From Nymphaea colorata (lineage: Eukaryota > Streptophyta > Magnoliopsida > Nymphaeales > Nymphaeaceae), in the NCBI RefSeq assembly GCF_008831285.2, contig NC_045138.2, positions 9,827,205 to 9,891,204 of the forward strand: a stretch of 64,000 nt of DNA, read 5' to 3'. A program made the position numbers and the translations under genes. Below, piece after piece: positions 32,000 to 44,399 of this stretch (position 1 is its first letter; every line of letters starts with the position of its first letter). The notes beneath the pieces are model-generated. The model was not told the DNA's origin and did no database searches. It saw nothing but the letters and a program-made list of their open reading frames with translations.

Positions 32000-32470
32000 C
32001 TCACTGACTTGCTGAAGAAGAACACGGCCTAGGCTTGGACGCAGTCTGCTCAAGATGCTTTTGAAGGATTAAAGAGAGCTCTTGTGAAAGAACCTATACT
32101 TAAGCTACCTGATTACTTGAAGCCATTTGAGGTCCATACTGATGCTTCTGACTTTGCTATCAGTGGAGTATTGATGTAGAAGGGTAATCCGATCGCTTAT
32201 GAGGGCCGAAAGTTGAAGGAAGCAAAAAGGCGCTATACTGTGCACGAACGCGAAATGACTACAATCATGCATTGCCTTCACAAATAGACATTATCTGTTG
32301 GGAACTCAGTTCATTGTAAAGACTGATAATGTAGCCACAAGTTACTTCCAGACGCAAAAGAAGCTATCTCCAAAGCAAGCTCGTTGGCAGAAATTCTTGG
32401 GTGAGTTCGACTTTGCTTTAGGGTACAAAGCGAGGAAGACCAATGTCTTGCTGATGCCTTGATCGAAAGA
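32000..32470 (+). pseudogene. Chromovirus RNase H
   Basis: PFEVHTDASDFAISGVLM, YTVHEREM and GEFDFALGYKARK are recognisable RNase H blocks. In-frame stops follow LLKKNTA, GVLM and CLHK. Confidence 0.75.
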
Positions 32471-32639
32471 TAGAACTTGCAGCAAGTCGGGCAGAATCCT
32501 CTGAAATACGACTGGAGGGTGTTCTTCTCGAGCACGTTCGCAAAGAGATGCAGCAGGACCCAACGGCCCTACATTTGGTGGCCTTAGCTGAAGCAGGGAA
32601 GACTCGAAGGTTTTGGCTATGAGATGGACTTCTCCTCAC

Positions 32640-32860
32640 CAAAGGCGGACGTATGTTCATGCTGCATGGGGGTAACCTTCGATGGGAGCTTCTAAAGGAG
32701 TGCCATGATACCTTGTGGGCGGGCCATCCCGGAAAGGAGAGGACCTTAGCACTTCTTGAACGCAGATATTATTGGGCTCAGATGCGGGATGATGTTGAGG
32801 CCTATGTGAAGACGTGCCTCATTTGCCAGCAAGATAAGGGGACGAATCAGGCTTGCCAAC
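32640..32860 (+). pseudogene. Chromovirus integrase, N-terminal zinc domain
   Basis: HDTLWAGHPG...YVKTCLICQQ supplies the HHCC zinc ligands. The frame is cut at the CCAAC duplication by the large LTR insertion and resumes at 36710. Confidence 0.8.
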
Positions 32861-35800
32861 TGTTAACACCCCAAATTTTTCCACATCAAAATTAAAGCAA
32901 TGTGAAAATTTCACAAAAGAATTGTGAAAGTTTGCAATTTCAAAGCCAATTTCGAACCTAAACGCAATTTGGATTCGAATAATGAATTTAACCAGTGACA
33001 CGAATCGCAATGCAGGATTACGAGTCCAAACTATGTCCAAATTAGGATTTGAAATCCAAATCTAATTATAGATGTCATTTGAAATCCAAATCCAATTATA
33101 GATGTCATTTGAAATCCAAATCCAATTGCAAAATTCAAATTTTGACTTAGAACCAAGAATTGGATCTAATTCAGTCGAGAATGCTACGTGGGACCCACGT
33201 GTGGGCCCCACCTAGCCCATGTGGTCAAGAGCCCCCCCAGGAGTCACACCCCCATTTAAAAATAAATAAATAAATAAATGTTATCTCCCAATTAAATGAA
33301 AAACTCATTTTCAAGGAGAAATGAATGATATCATAACTAAAAACCTATGAAAAGAGAAACATTTATGCATCTCTCTCTTCTTTAACTAAGTCATCTTTAA
33401 AAAGTTTTCAATCTTCGAAAAGCAATAACGAGGCTGGTCAAACTCACTTAATTCAAGTAGGTTCGACCCTAGTGCACCCAAATCTTAGATAGGCTTAGTT
33501 AACATGAGCTCAGCTTGGCCAAAAAATAGGTCTGTCTCACGATCCAATTAATGGACGAAAATAGACTTTGACCGAACCAAACCCATTTTGACTAAACCCA
33601 GTCAAAGTACAATTTAGCTCAATTAAGAGCTTTCTTGGCTCAAATTTATCAAATTACTTCAAACAAAGTCAAACTACTCACAAATGAGCTTTGACTTCCG
33701 TCAATTGGTCGAAATTGACCAATTTGGACAATTTTGCCCTTCTATAGTCAAATTGAGATTACAAAGCCCAAATTGGTTTATAAAAGAAAAATAAACATTT
33801 GGATTTGTCAAATGCATAAATCAAATACCAAATTAAAATTCAATTTTTCAAACGAAAGTTTAATTCAGTTGAAATCCGTCTTCAATCAAATTATGTACGA
33901 AAATACCCCTTTTGAGCCAAATTTGATAGAATTTTCAAATTTTATTCAAATTTAAATTGGATTATCATAATTCAATGGCATTTGGAGCTTAGAAACTAGG
34001 TTTTAACCTAACAAGCTCAATTTAAAAAAATATATAAATAGCACAAAATAAGGCAAAACCCTGTGCAAGGGCATTTTCATCCAAAATTTTGGTCAAAGTT
34101 GGTCTGAACCAAGGTTGACCACACCTAGCTCGTGCAAATGGGCTAAGAATGATTAAATAGAGCCATTAAAACTCATTTAATCCATTTTTCATCTCCCTAA
34201 GCATTGATTAATCTTCTAAGGCAAATTAAAGGAGGTGGTTGAACCCACCTCCTCCTCTATATAAACCCCCCTTGGCCAACAAGGTGGGGGGGGGGGGGGG
34301 GGACGAAAATTTGAGGTATTCCATCAATTGTTGCAGCCAAGGAGCTAGGAGGGAGAAGCCAAGAAAGAGAGGAGAGATTGGTCAAACCCCTCTCCTCCTT
34401 TTTCTCTTATTTTCTTCTTCATTTTCTTCTATTCTCTCCATTGATTTTGCTAAGTTAGGGTGCTTAAGAGAACCCTTAGGATTTTCGTGGTGAGAAGCCT
34501 TCTTTCCTACTACAAATTCCAGCAAGCAAGCTATTCTACTTCTAGCTTTGCTAAGCTCGAATCCAAGGTTGGATTCTTGCTTAGGATTGCTCGATTTAGA
34601 AAACAAGTGAAAGGCGAAGATCAAGTATCAAGATCGATCGCAAGGTAAGTGATTTTAAACCATTTACCATCTAGTTTGGCTTCTCGTTGGTTTACCTTAA
34701 TTCCAGCAATTCATGGGAGGGTTTATTTTCATTTGTTTCAAGGGTGGGAATGATGTCCAGTTAGGGAAAACCTATGATTAAATGTACATGTTAATGCATA
34801 ATGCATGCATACATTGATTTTTCTTAAAGATGAACCCATGTATCAAATTTTGGAAAGGACCCCAAGGCCACGTCCCTTTCAAAACAACCAGCTTAAAACC
34901 ATTTTCAACTCCCCACCATGAGAGAATCCCACGGTGAAAAAGTGATCTTGCTGCAATATATATATGACGAAAAAAAAACCTATTAAGGATGGATGCATTC
35001 TCATGAAGGTAATCTACCTTTGCATGGCGAAATTAAGGATAAACTAACTTGAGCATTCATTTATCTCTTTCTATTTAAAGTTTTTTTGTTTCATGCTTTA
35101 TTTAATTGATCAAGGGTAGTAAGGAAGATTTGAAACAAGTTTTCAACCCTCCTACGTAAAAGAACCCAGCTACGAATCATAATGATTCATTAGTCATGCG
35201 GTCCCATGATAAAATTTCATTTTGAAGAAGTGAGGTACATATATGTATACATTGTTATATATATACATATATGTGTTCAGTCACTTGCTAAAAATTGTTT
35301 TCCTCTCTTAAAATCAGGTTGGAACATGTTTCCAAACTGGTTTTAAGAAAATGGATCATTTTGATTTTCATAATACCAAGTTATGAGATCATTTTCATTT
35401 CATTTTAAAATTTGCTTAATTTCTGCAATCCATACATAAGATCTATGTACGTAGTTGAAATCAGATCATGTTTTATAGGAATTGGTTTAAGAATGTCAAA
35501 TTTTACATTTTTGAAATGCCAATTATCCTAGAACCATCCAAAGAAGTTGACGATTTTATGAGTACAAAATTTGAAATTTGATGAAGGACCTCTCATTTCT
35601 AGCTAAGAAACAAGCTCTTTATTGGAATCAATGTCCACAACTTTCAGCCATCTAAATCAATATAAGATCTAATTTTTTGACTATCTTGAGACAAAAGTGG
35701 ATGTCATCCACGTCTCCCATCTATTTCAAAGATTGATTTTGGCATCATTTGTGTATTTTTCATCATTTTGATAATTTTATGTTAAGTCTCAAGCTTATGG

Positions 35801-36709
35801 ACTACATCTCTAATTCATGTGTTTAATCATATAATAAGCACATTTAGAGAAAGTCCTATATTTCAATTAAAATCAATCTTTATGTGTAGATTGTATGACA
35901 TGTAATTACAATGGATGGACTTTGAGAGATTATGAGAGAGTGAAGAATGTATGTTTCATATGAACGAATCTTAAGAGATTATGAGAGAGGGAATAATGAA
36001 TGTTCCATATAGTTTCCTTTCTCATTTCATATTTGAGTTGCAAAAAGTGACCAAGTCATATTGCAACAAGAATTTGTAAACTTCACTTAACTTCAAAAGA
36101 AAACACGAGCAATGCATTCATAATCTTGGCCAAACTGTGTTTGAAAAAAAATACGTTTTCTAACAATTTGAAACCTATGTTTCATCAAAATAATGAACTC
36201 TACCTAACCAAATCACACGATTTGGCAAAAGAAGAATTCAAAAATCAAGTTTCTTTGCTAAGGAAGCTTAGCTATTTTTCAAAAGTTGATCATAATTTCA
36301 ACTCATGAACCATCTAGAGTTCACAACAAAGAGCTCAATTTCACTCTTCAAAATCCTCAAGAATTGTATATTTCAAATCAAATGGTACAAAAACAAAGGT
36401 TTTTGAACCAACTTGAAAATCCTTTAATCTTCAAAACGAGTTCAAATCACTCATTCTAAATGAATTTTGGTTCTTGAATCCAAAACCTCAATGCATAAGC
36501 ATATAGGAGTTGCATCAAAAACTTGTATATGATCCAAATGATCCTTAGTCCTTAGTCCAATTACTCTTGTTAAGGGCGGTAGGAACGGTTGGACCTCGTA
36601 CCGACGGGCGGATCCCTTTCCCTCAGAATATTTTTCAAAACCTCAATTTTAAAAGAATTTTGCTGATTCTCAATTCAGACCCTTTGAGAAAAAGGGTGGG
36701 GTGCAAACA
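32861..36709 (+). mobile_element. Probable 3.85-kb solo LTR inserted in the integrase
   Basis: Starts TGTTAACACCCC and ends GGGGTGCAAACA (inverted ends TGTTAACACCCC/TGTTTGCACCCC) with the 5-bp duplication CCAAC on both sides (32856-32860, 36710-36714). The interior has no protein domain, primer site or second LTR copy. A TATA box (TCTATATAAACC, about 34254) and a good donor (CGCAAGGTAAGTG, about 34640) look like an LTR promoter and leader. The size suits Tat/Ogre-like gypsy LTRs, but the family is inference. Confidence 0.75.
34250..34265 (+). promoter_or_regulatory. TATA box inside the solo LTR
   Basis: CTCTATATAAACCCCC lies in the position expected for an LTR promoter, with a GGTAAGTG donor about 390 bp downstream. 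Activity unknown. Confidence 0.5.
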
Positions 36710-36710
36710 C

Positions 36711-37260
36711 CAACCTACTAAAACCATTGCCTGTTCCAGAACGCCTATGAGAAAGCCTCTCAATGGACTTCATCGTGAGCCTACCAAAAGTATATGGCTA
36801 CATCTCCATCCTTGTTGTTTTTGACAGGTTTTCAAAGTATACTACATTTATCCCAACTTCAAATGAATGCCCAATCGAGAAGACGGCGAAGTTCTTCGCA
36901 AAGAACATTGTCAAGCATTGGGGTGTGCCGAAGAGCATTGTAAGTGACCGAGACGCTCGCTTCATGGTCAAGTTTTGATATGAAGTATTTTGTTTGCTTG
37001 GTTCAGACTTATTGTTTTCCACAAGTTTTCATCCATAGACAGACCGCCAGACTTGTTGGAACAATACTTGTGGCACTTCGTCAATGCAAACCAAAAGAAC
37101 TCCATGAAGCTGCTCGATGTTATCCAATTCTGCTACAACTTGCTAAAGAGCGAGTCTTCTGGGCATAGTCCATTTAAAATAGCTATGGGACAACAACCTC
37201 TGATGCCACACACTATTTTTGCTCAAGAAAAAGGACGACCTACATTCGCCTACCAATTTG
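36711..37260 (+). pseudogene. Chromovirus integrase catalytic core
   Basis: SMDFIVSLPKVYGYISILVV and VVFDRFSKYTTFIP carry the first Asp, and IVSDRDARFMVKF the second. After a frameshift come SFHPQTDRQT and the DVIQFCYNL block. The region near the catalytic Glu (QT.R.N) is rearranged. Confidence 0.82.
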
Positions 37261-37339
37261 TCAGAGATTGGTAGGAACAGACGGAACTCGCCAAGGCATT
37301 CTTGTTGAAAAAGTGGGCTGATAAATATTGAAAACCAGC

Positions 37340-37803
37340 CGAATTTCTAGTTGGAGACCAAGTCCTGGTGAAGCTATATCCTGATTGCACGGGCATCTTT
37401 CGTGAGCGTCACCGTGCATTGATTCGAAAGTATGAAGGGCCATTCACTCTGACAAAAAGAATTGGGAAGCTGGCGTACAAGCTAGATCTGCCACCAGACT
37501 TCAAGGTGCATCTAGTGTTTCACATATGCAACCTGAAGCCATTCTATGCCGATGCCGAGGATCCAGAGAGGAGTCAGCCACAACGGGAGCCAATCCTACA
37601 AAGAGCCCCTACAGGTAAGCATGCAACCAACAGACAACTGGAGCAAATTCTGATCAACTATCTTGGAGAGACGAATAAATATTTTGTCAAGTGGGCGGAT
37701 GTAGAACAACCTACCTGGAAGTATGCATTTTGGTTGAAGTTGTGCTACCTAGATGAAGTTCGTGCCTACCACGAAGCAGTTGGTGCCGAGGACGGCATTT
37801 GAT
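37340..37803 (+). pseudogene. Chromovirus integrase C-terminus with chromodomain
   Basis: KYEGPFTLTKRIGKLAYKLD and HLVFHICNLKPFYAD are the GPF/Y and HPVFHVS.LK blocks. LEQILINYLGETNKYFVKWA...W is a short chromodomain, which in this clade directs integration towards particular chromatin. Confidence 0.82.
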
Positions 37804-37851
37804 TTGAAGGGGGAGCATGTTCTCTTCTGTCTAGAGTCTATACAGTCCTTT
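37804..37851 (+). repeat. Polypurine tract and truncated 3' LTR start
   Basis: GAAGGGGGAGCA precedes TGTTCTCTTCTGTCTAGAGT (37818), which matches the 5' LTR start. After about 34 bp the similarity is cut by a new TG... start at 37852. Confidence 0.6.
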
Positions 37852-40600
37852 TGTAACGCTCGTCTTTTTAGGATTGGGTTGGAGCGGGTCCAGACCCAGA
37901 CCCAGACCCGAGATCTAAGTCGCGAAGGAGCCCGTGCGAGGGAACTCTCCCCCCCCCCACCTTCCTCAACGTCTCCTTCTCTTGTCTTCTGCTGGTTCGC
38001 ACGACAGAGAGCTACGGGAGGCGGAAGGTGGTTGCAGCGGCATTGGGTCGGTGGAGGAAGGACTACAGCGGCGCTCTGGTAAGCCCTCTCGACCTCTGCC
38101 CCTTCTCCCTCGCCTTTTCCCCCTTCCTCTTCCTTCTTCTCCTCCTCCCTCCTATGCAGCCTCTCCCTTCTTCGTCAGCACCCTCTACCGCACGATTTCT
38201 CCCTCTCTTTTCTCTCGTGCTCCTCGCACCTCTCTCTGCGGTCTCTGTCACTCCCTCCGTCCGTTTCTCCCCTCTCTGTTTGCCTCCACCTATTTCGTCC
38301 CTTTCGTCTCTCTCTCTCTCTTCTGTCTGCCTCCCTCTGTCAGCGCCTTCCCCCTTCCCACACGCTTCTTGCTTGAGCTTTCTCTCCCTATTTTTCTATC
38401 TGTTTTTCCCCTTTTCCCCAACCGAGCACTCGTCTTCACTAATTTTATCACTGTTGATCGGATTTCAGTTTGGGGGACGTGTTCTTCCCCTCATAACAGC
38501 GATTGGATGGTGTTGGTGGTGGTGACTTGGCACGATTTTTGCCATTTGAGGATCGATTGAACGCTTGAGGTGGCTGCCGGAAGGATTGCAGCCGTCTAGA
38601 CTCTTGATTTGGGGTGAGCAAGACGTAATTGAGCTTATTTTATTGTATATTTTCCTTTGGAACACATATAATTATTGTTTAAGCATGCTAAAAGGTAGAA
38701 GTGATGATTTGGGATGCATGTTAGCGACTTTGCTTTTTGGGGGAAGTGTAGGATTATGTTGGAGAAGTGTTGATTCATGTCTATAATGATCATTGAGCAT
38801 GATGGGTCAATTTTTGAAGCAATAGGGAAGCATGGTAGAAATTGTGATGTTGTGGGGAAGATTTAGAGCCGTCTTTTTGAGCATGTGGCTCATGCTTTTG
38901 CGAGTGGGTGTATCTTGGAGTTATTAGGGAAAGTATACGTAAGTTGGATGTGACTTTGGGGCTGACCACTAGACTACAGAAAGCAAATGAGAATTGAGTG
39001 GTGATGGACTGAGCGAAGCATTGAATTTTGATGTCTGGTGGCAACGTCTAGAAGTCGGGAGGAGGCCTATTAGAGGGCTTGTAGGTCGACACTACCCGTC
39101 GACACCCTCTTGAGGCGATGACATGTGCCTCAATGATTTTGTTTTAGCTTGGTTTGGATTGATAAGCTAACTAGTAGAGATCTTACCTTTTTTCTTATAT
39201 CTGCAGGTACACCGGGCACGTCTCGTCAACCTTGAGCAACCAAATTCGAAGCTCGAGGCATTTTGAAAAGTTTTTTGAATGTGTGTCCGGTATGGCAGCA
39301 TTCCAAGCAAATCCCTGCCTGGGGCAAATGTATGAATGTGTGTTCCTAGGATCGTGGGATCCTAGGATTGTTATGTGATTAATTGATTGTTTTGTGAATG
39401 AATGTGTGCATGCATGCAAATGGTTTGATATCAGATATGATGTATTTTGGAAAGCTATTAGAAGTCTGTTTTGAAATATCACGCATTTGCATGTGCATGC
39501 TAGAATGGATAACTGTTTAGGACAGATGAGGTGGGGTATCGAGTCGAGTGTCTCATCGACCCCAATTGTGCATTAAAAAACATCCTAGAGTGATAACTGC
39601 ATAGGATAGCTACGAGCCCATCACAGATCGAGACTACTCTCTGTGGTTTGGCTAAGTTTTTCAAAGATGTGATTATTGTGATAATGAATGTGTATGTTGT
39701 GTTTGTTGAATACACATTGCCGCGGGCAATGATGCAAATGATTGAACAGAGGGTAGTTGTACCCATATTGTTATGTTGGCTAGTTAAAACTGTTGTTATT
39801 ATGTGTAGCCCTCGTGTGGAGGCAATTGGAGGTGTGGGTTCACTTGTGAAGTGAACCAACCTCATGAGCTAGCTAGTTATTTGTGTTTGTGCAAGTATAA
39901 TTATAAGAATGAAAAAATAAGAGATGAGAGGCCAGTGGGATGTGGCTATGTGTTTGGGAGTTGTCCCGCCTTCGCCACTGGTTTCGCCTGTTCGGAGCGC
40001 ACTGTTGTGTAACGTGCTTGGAGCATTGGGCTCCTGCCTTCCCAACCTGGGTGTCCTAGGGAGGGCTGAGTATTTCTCCGTAGAATTCACACATCCATGG
40101 ATGAGTGCTCTACCGCTGCAGCAGATGGATGGATCCATACTGTTCTGGGCCGCCACGGGGGTTGTCTCTCTACTATAGGCCGCCCGCGGTGTGCACGTGC
40201 CTGTGTTTGCACACATAGGAACTGTCAATTCACTGATATTAATGAAAATGAAATGTATGTGGATGAAATGTACGTGATTATTGTGCATGTGATTGTTGTA
40301 CTTATTAATGCAAGTGACATGTTTAAATATGTCTTGCATGTGATATGAAATTGTGTGACTGTGGCCATTGAGTAGCCTTTGCATGTTGTTCCCCAACACG
40401 ACATGAGGATAGATTGTTTTGATGATGGCTCGTATAATTGAGCCCCACCTAAGAGGGTTTGGACTTTTCCTGGCTTGTTGTCATACTACGAAGGCTAAGC
40501 CTTCTGTTGTTTCATTCTTTTCAAGTTTTGGTGGACTAGGGGCAGCAGGTTGAGCATATGGCTTCACTCACGTCCTTGGGTCAATTGTAGTGCCGGCGCG
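37852..40600 (+). mobile_element. LTR-like non-coding DNA, possibly a Del/Tekay-type LTR
   Basis: Begins TGTAACGCTCGTCTTTTTAG, close to the TGTAACGCC(C)...start usual for Del/Tekay gypsy LTRs, exactly where it truncates the chromovirus 3' LTR. It holds a CT-rich leader-like stretch (37945-38400), a TGGTAAGCC donor (38080) and a TATCTGCAGG acceptor (39207). No protein domain was seen. The right end and target duplication are not found. Confidence 0.35.
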
Positions 40601-40603
40601 TCT

Positions 40604-40860
40604 TGTGAGGATGTATTGTGATAATAGAGTAGTCACACACTTTGCAAACAATCCAGTTATCCATGAGAGAACTAAACATATTGAAGTGGACTGCCATTAC
40701 ATTCAGGACCTTGTTCAAGGAGGAACCATAGCCACCAATCATACATCATTTGAAAATCAAACTGCAGATGTCTTCACCAAAGCTCTTCCTATTGGTGATT
40801 TCTCTAGATGTTGTGACAAGCTAAGCATGATTAACATTCATCTAAAAGCATTCCTACTAT
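40604..40860 (+). pseudogene. Stand-alone copia RNase H fragment
   Basis: RMYCDNRVVTHFANNPVIHE...SFENQTADVFTKALP differs from fragment B (13262-13588) by about one residue over 80. Similarity begins at GAGGATGTATTGTG and ends after ATTAACAT; no LTR follows. It is the same family and a similar breakpoint as in intron 2, so it may reflect a shared truncated source. Confidence 0.8.
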
Positions 40861-41124
40861 CATATATATTTAGATTTTCTTACACTTATTTATATATCCT
40901 ATATTATTTGGTCAAAATACTCTTATAAAGAAAGAAAGTTTTTGAAAGTGAAGTGGGATTGTAGACCATCAAGCAATGCTCCAATATTGGATCATTACTT
41001 GAATTTGGGTCTTAATTAAGTCACTAAAGGAAAATCAAAATTTTTGAATCTTAAGAAAGAGTCAATTGGAATAGTGAAAGAGAGGAAAACATAGAGGTAG
41101 ACAGTGATGTGTTATATATGTATG

Positions 41125-41395
<271 letters not shown>

Positions 41396-41399
41396 TCAG

Positions 41400-43370
41400 A
41401 AGATAACTTTGAGCATTTTCAACTTTGTTTTTTCCTTATGGGCTGGAAAGGAACATGATTTCATGCAAGAGTGTAGGCTAGGTCTCCATGGCCTCACTGA
41501 AGACAGTTCTTACTTTTGAAATTCTTTTAAAACAAGATTCAATATATCTTCATAAAAGCACGTAAAAACAATAGTTATTTTATTTATTATAAGGAAACTT
41601 ATTTATGCCACCATTGGGCATGAGAGAAAATCAAATATACATGAGATGGAAAGGTAATAACATAAGAGAGCTCGCCTTGGGATCCTTAATTGGGTGATTA
41701 AGAGAAATAATTCATACTAAACGTAAGAATGTCATGAAGATACATTTAATATGTACATATTCGTAGGGGTTTTCTCAGGTTGGACAAATCCCAACCTTAA
41801 AATTTAACATGATAATAAAGAAATCTCAACCCTACAAGAATTTGTTCTTATTGTTCATTCACATACTAACTGGAAAACAATCAATGATATATGAATATCA
41901 TCATAAGCATTGACAATGCACCCATTCAATAAGTAAAGAAAATAAAGAACATATTTCAAGCCTATAAAGGAAAATAAAATTTTATTTCATCTTGCTCATG
42001 CTTCTGGTGCACTTAAGAATAACTCTTGACTCCGAAGATGAACTTTTAGAGCTCTCTTGCATGGCTTTGTCAAGAGGATGAAAGGAAAGAAAAAGAAATG
42101 TATGGAAAGATGACTACATACACCTCTAACTAGAATGGTTGGAAGGAACAAATCTTCTTCTCTAGATGACCCCAAAGCCTCACAAGTGCACGTTCAAGGT
42201 GTTGATGAAGTTTCTCCAAGCAATATCCTCGTGCTCCCATGAAGAATGGAAGTTAATGAAAGACCTAGCACCAAAAGGTTGGAGAAGAAGACAAGAGAAA
42301 GAACTCCAAGGGTTAAATAAACCTAAGAGAGGAGATTTGGGGGGTAAGAGAGTTTTGAAGCCAAAACTCAAAATTTGCATTTAATAAGGTTTTCATGCTA
42401 ATTTCTTTTTTTTTTTTTGAATTGTTTTGAATTTTGGTTATTTTGACCAAAGAGGATTACTCTTAGCCTGCCAGCACCCTCCAACTAGGCCAAAACTGCC
42501 TTCAAAAGGGTAGGTTTTAGCCTAGAAGGGGCCTGCGCCATGCCCCAGCTCGGTCTGCACATGGCACGCGTGGCCAGGATTGGCCTTGCGCGCTGCATGT
42601 CTGGTGCGACGATGCCTAGGGCTGTCACTCCATAGCTATGTGCATTGTCATGGCAGCACACAGAGCCATGGCGCTAGGACATTGTGTGTCCTTGCATGCT
42701 GGCCAAAACGCACCGCTAGGGGCCAATCTCCTCCCTATAGGCCCATTTTTGGGCAATGAGGGAGGTTTTGGTCTCCTTGGTCCCCTTAGGTTAAAAAAAT
42801 TAAAATTTATTTTTAAGCATATATTTTGAAGGGCAAAATGGTCTCTTTGTAAAAAAATAAATCTGGTTGTGTTTCTTGTGATTCCACACTCTTTAAGCCC
42901 GGATCAGGTTCACTCGATCAAAAAATCATTTTGATCGATGCCCAAGGCTCGAATCAATAGTTATGCAGGTGTTTTGTTCTCAAAACATATTTTTAAAATT
43001 TTCGGCACAAGATTGAGACGAAAAACAAAGGGGAGGTTTGTGCATGCATGTGTGGCACTAGATAGTGTTGGAAATTGTTATTTTGTTGTCAACTTTAGAT
43101 TTTGAGTTGAATTTCGTGATTTGGATCCAAAATTTGGTTTTGGATCTAATTTGTACCCAAGAGTGGCTTTCTGGTTCCATTTTCCTATTTGGACTTGATT
43201 TCACTTGTTCTATTCGATTATGAACTTTAGCTTTGTTTTTTTGGTCGAGGTATGAATTTTGGATATTGAACTTAGATTTGGATCAAAATCTGGATCTAAA
43301 GTTACATTTTGAATTTAAACCATACATTTGGCTTCAGATATGGATCAGTGGGTTCGCGATTTTAATCTGG
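41400..43370. other. Non-coding DNA, possibly LTR-derived
   Basis: No domain is seen. GC-richer patches at 42470-42780 and the position between the minisatellite and the Tat element suggest retroelement UTR/LTR material, but no boundary was found. Confidence 0.3.
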
Positions 43371-43373
43371 ATA

Positions 43374-43620
43374 TAGATCTAAAGGTCCGTTTGGAACTAA
43401 GGTCAAGATTTAAATTTGGACAAAGATCTACGGTTGAGATTTGAAGTTGGACATGGATCTAAAGGTTTGTTTTGGATCTAGGGTCAAGATTTGAATTTGG
43501 ACATGGATCTAAAGGTCTATGTTGTTTTAGGGTCGAGATTTGAATTTGGACACAGATCTAAGGGTTTATTTTGGAACTAGGGTCGCAATTTGGATTTGAT
43601 ATGGATCCAAAAGTTTGTTT
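43374..43620. repeat. ~50-bp minisatellite, about five units
   Basis: Units begin GATCTAAAGG and contain GGTC(A/G)AGATTTGAATTTGG. Consecutive spacings are about 49-50 bp with one short unit of about 31 bp. Units are diverged, so the array is old. Confidence 0.8.
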
Positions 43621-44120
43621 CGGGGTGACCTTGGGCCCAAAGTCTGAAATTAGATCCAAATCAACTATCAAACTGAAAAAATGATTAAAAGCAATAAAAT
43701 CTATTCGAATAAATTGGGTACAATCTCTTGAAAAAAGTTAAGGTGATAAAATTTGACCCTCTTTATCACTAAGTCTGCCATGCTTACTAGCAAAGGTAAG
43801 CACTGTAAATTTTGGAAACAAATGCATGTTTGGAATGACATCTTCAGTTTAACTCCTTACCTTAATGAGTTATTTGAGTTTTTTGTAGGTTTAACCTCTT
43901 ACTTGCACGGGTTTGCTTACCTAAGTGGGTTTCTTTGGCTTGCATCATAGATTTAACCCCTTACCTGCATGACTTGTTCTGAGGTTTTTTTTTATACTAC
44001 TTCTAAAAGAACAGCCCCAATGTAATCATTATTTTTACAACCGAGGAAGTTTCAAAGGTATAAGAGATAAAATGTGGAGAACATAAGTATTTGCCATTGT
44101 GAATGCAAGGGAATTAAGCA

Positions 44121-44270
44121 TAGAACTTCTTGAGGTGAAGAGCGTTAATATGATTGGTAAGTTCCACCCCGTCAACATCAATCAATCTATATGAATTATT
44201 GGGCAAGGCTTCCTTAACAACATATAGGTATTCCCAATTCGATGTTCATTTGTCCACGAGGTCATCCTCT
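44121..44270 (-). pseudogene. Tat pol C-terminus
   Basis: NWEYLYVVKEALPNNSYRLI and VELTNHINALHLKKFYA match the family's NWEGPY.V...YRL...G..LP..WN..HL..YY ending, followed by a stop. Confidence 0.75.
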
Positions 44271-44399
44271 GAGATATACCATAAATCATATGACTAAGTC
44301 ATTCACTTTGACATGTCGCCTTATAACTAACTTGAAAAATTGTCTAGTCACCCTTTTTTGATAGGTTTCAGCATTCTCCGGCACTTTTAGCCTTTCCTA

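Larger units (their letters stand above)
28060..37851 (+). mobile_element. Ty3/gypsy chromovirus, decayed, with two later insertions
   Basis: Order: 5' LTR (28060-28463), primer site TGGTATCAGAGCC (28466-28478), gag, protease, RT, RNase H, integrase, C-terminal chromodomain, polypurine tract GAAGGGGGAG, start of 3' LTR (37818). A hAT-type element (29770-30661) interrupts the gag-protease join and a 3.85-kb LTR (32861-36709) splits integrase. The coding frames have several stops and at least one frameshift in RT, and the RT active site is altered, so the element is dead. The domain order and chromodomain place it with plant chromoviruses. Confidence 0.9.

Noticed and set aside
37934-38560. 208- and 165-codon Pro/Ser/Leu-rich plus frames
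   Set aside because: CT-rich leader-like DNA, open in two overlapping frames, no domain and no start context; more likely LTR or UTR.
42166-42384. 72-codon Lys-rich plus frame
   Set aside because: No homology recognised and no regulatory or splice context.
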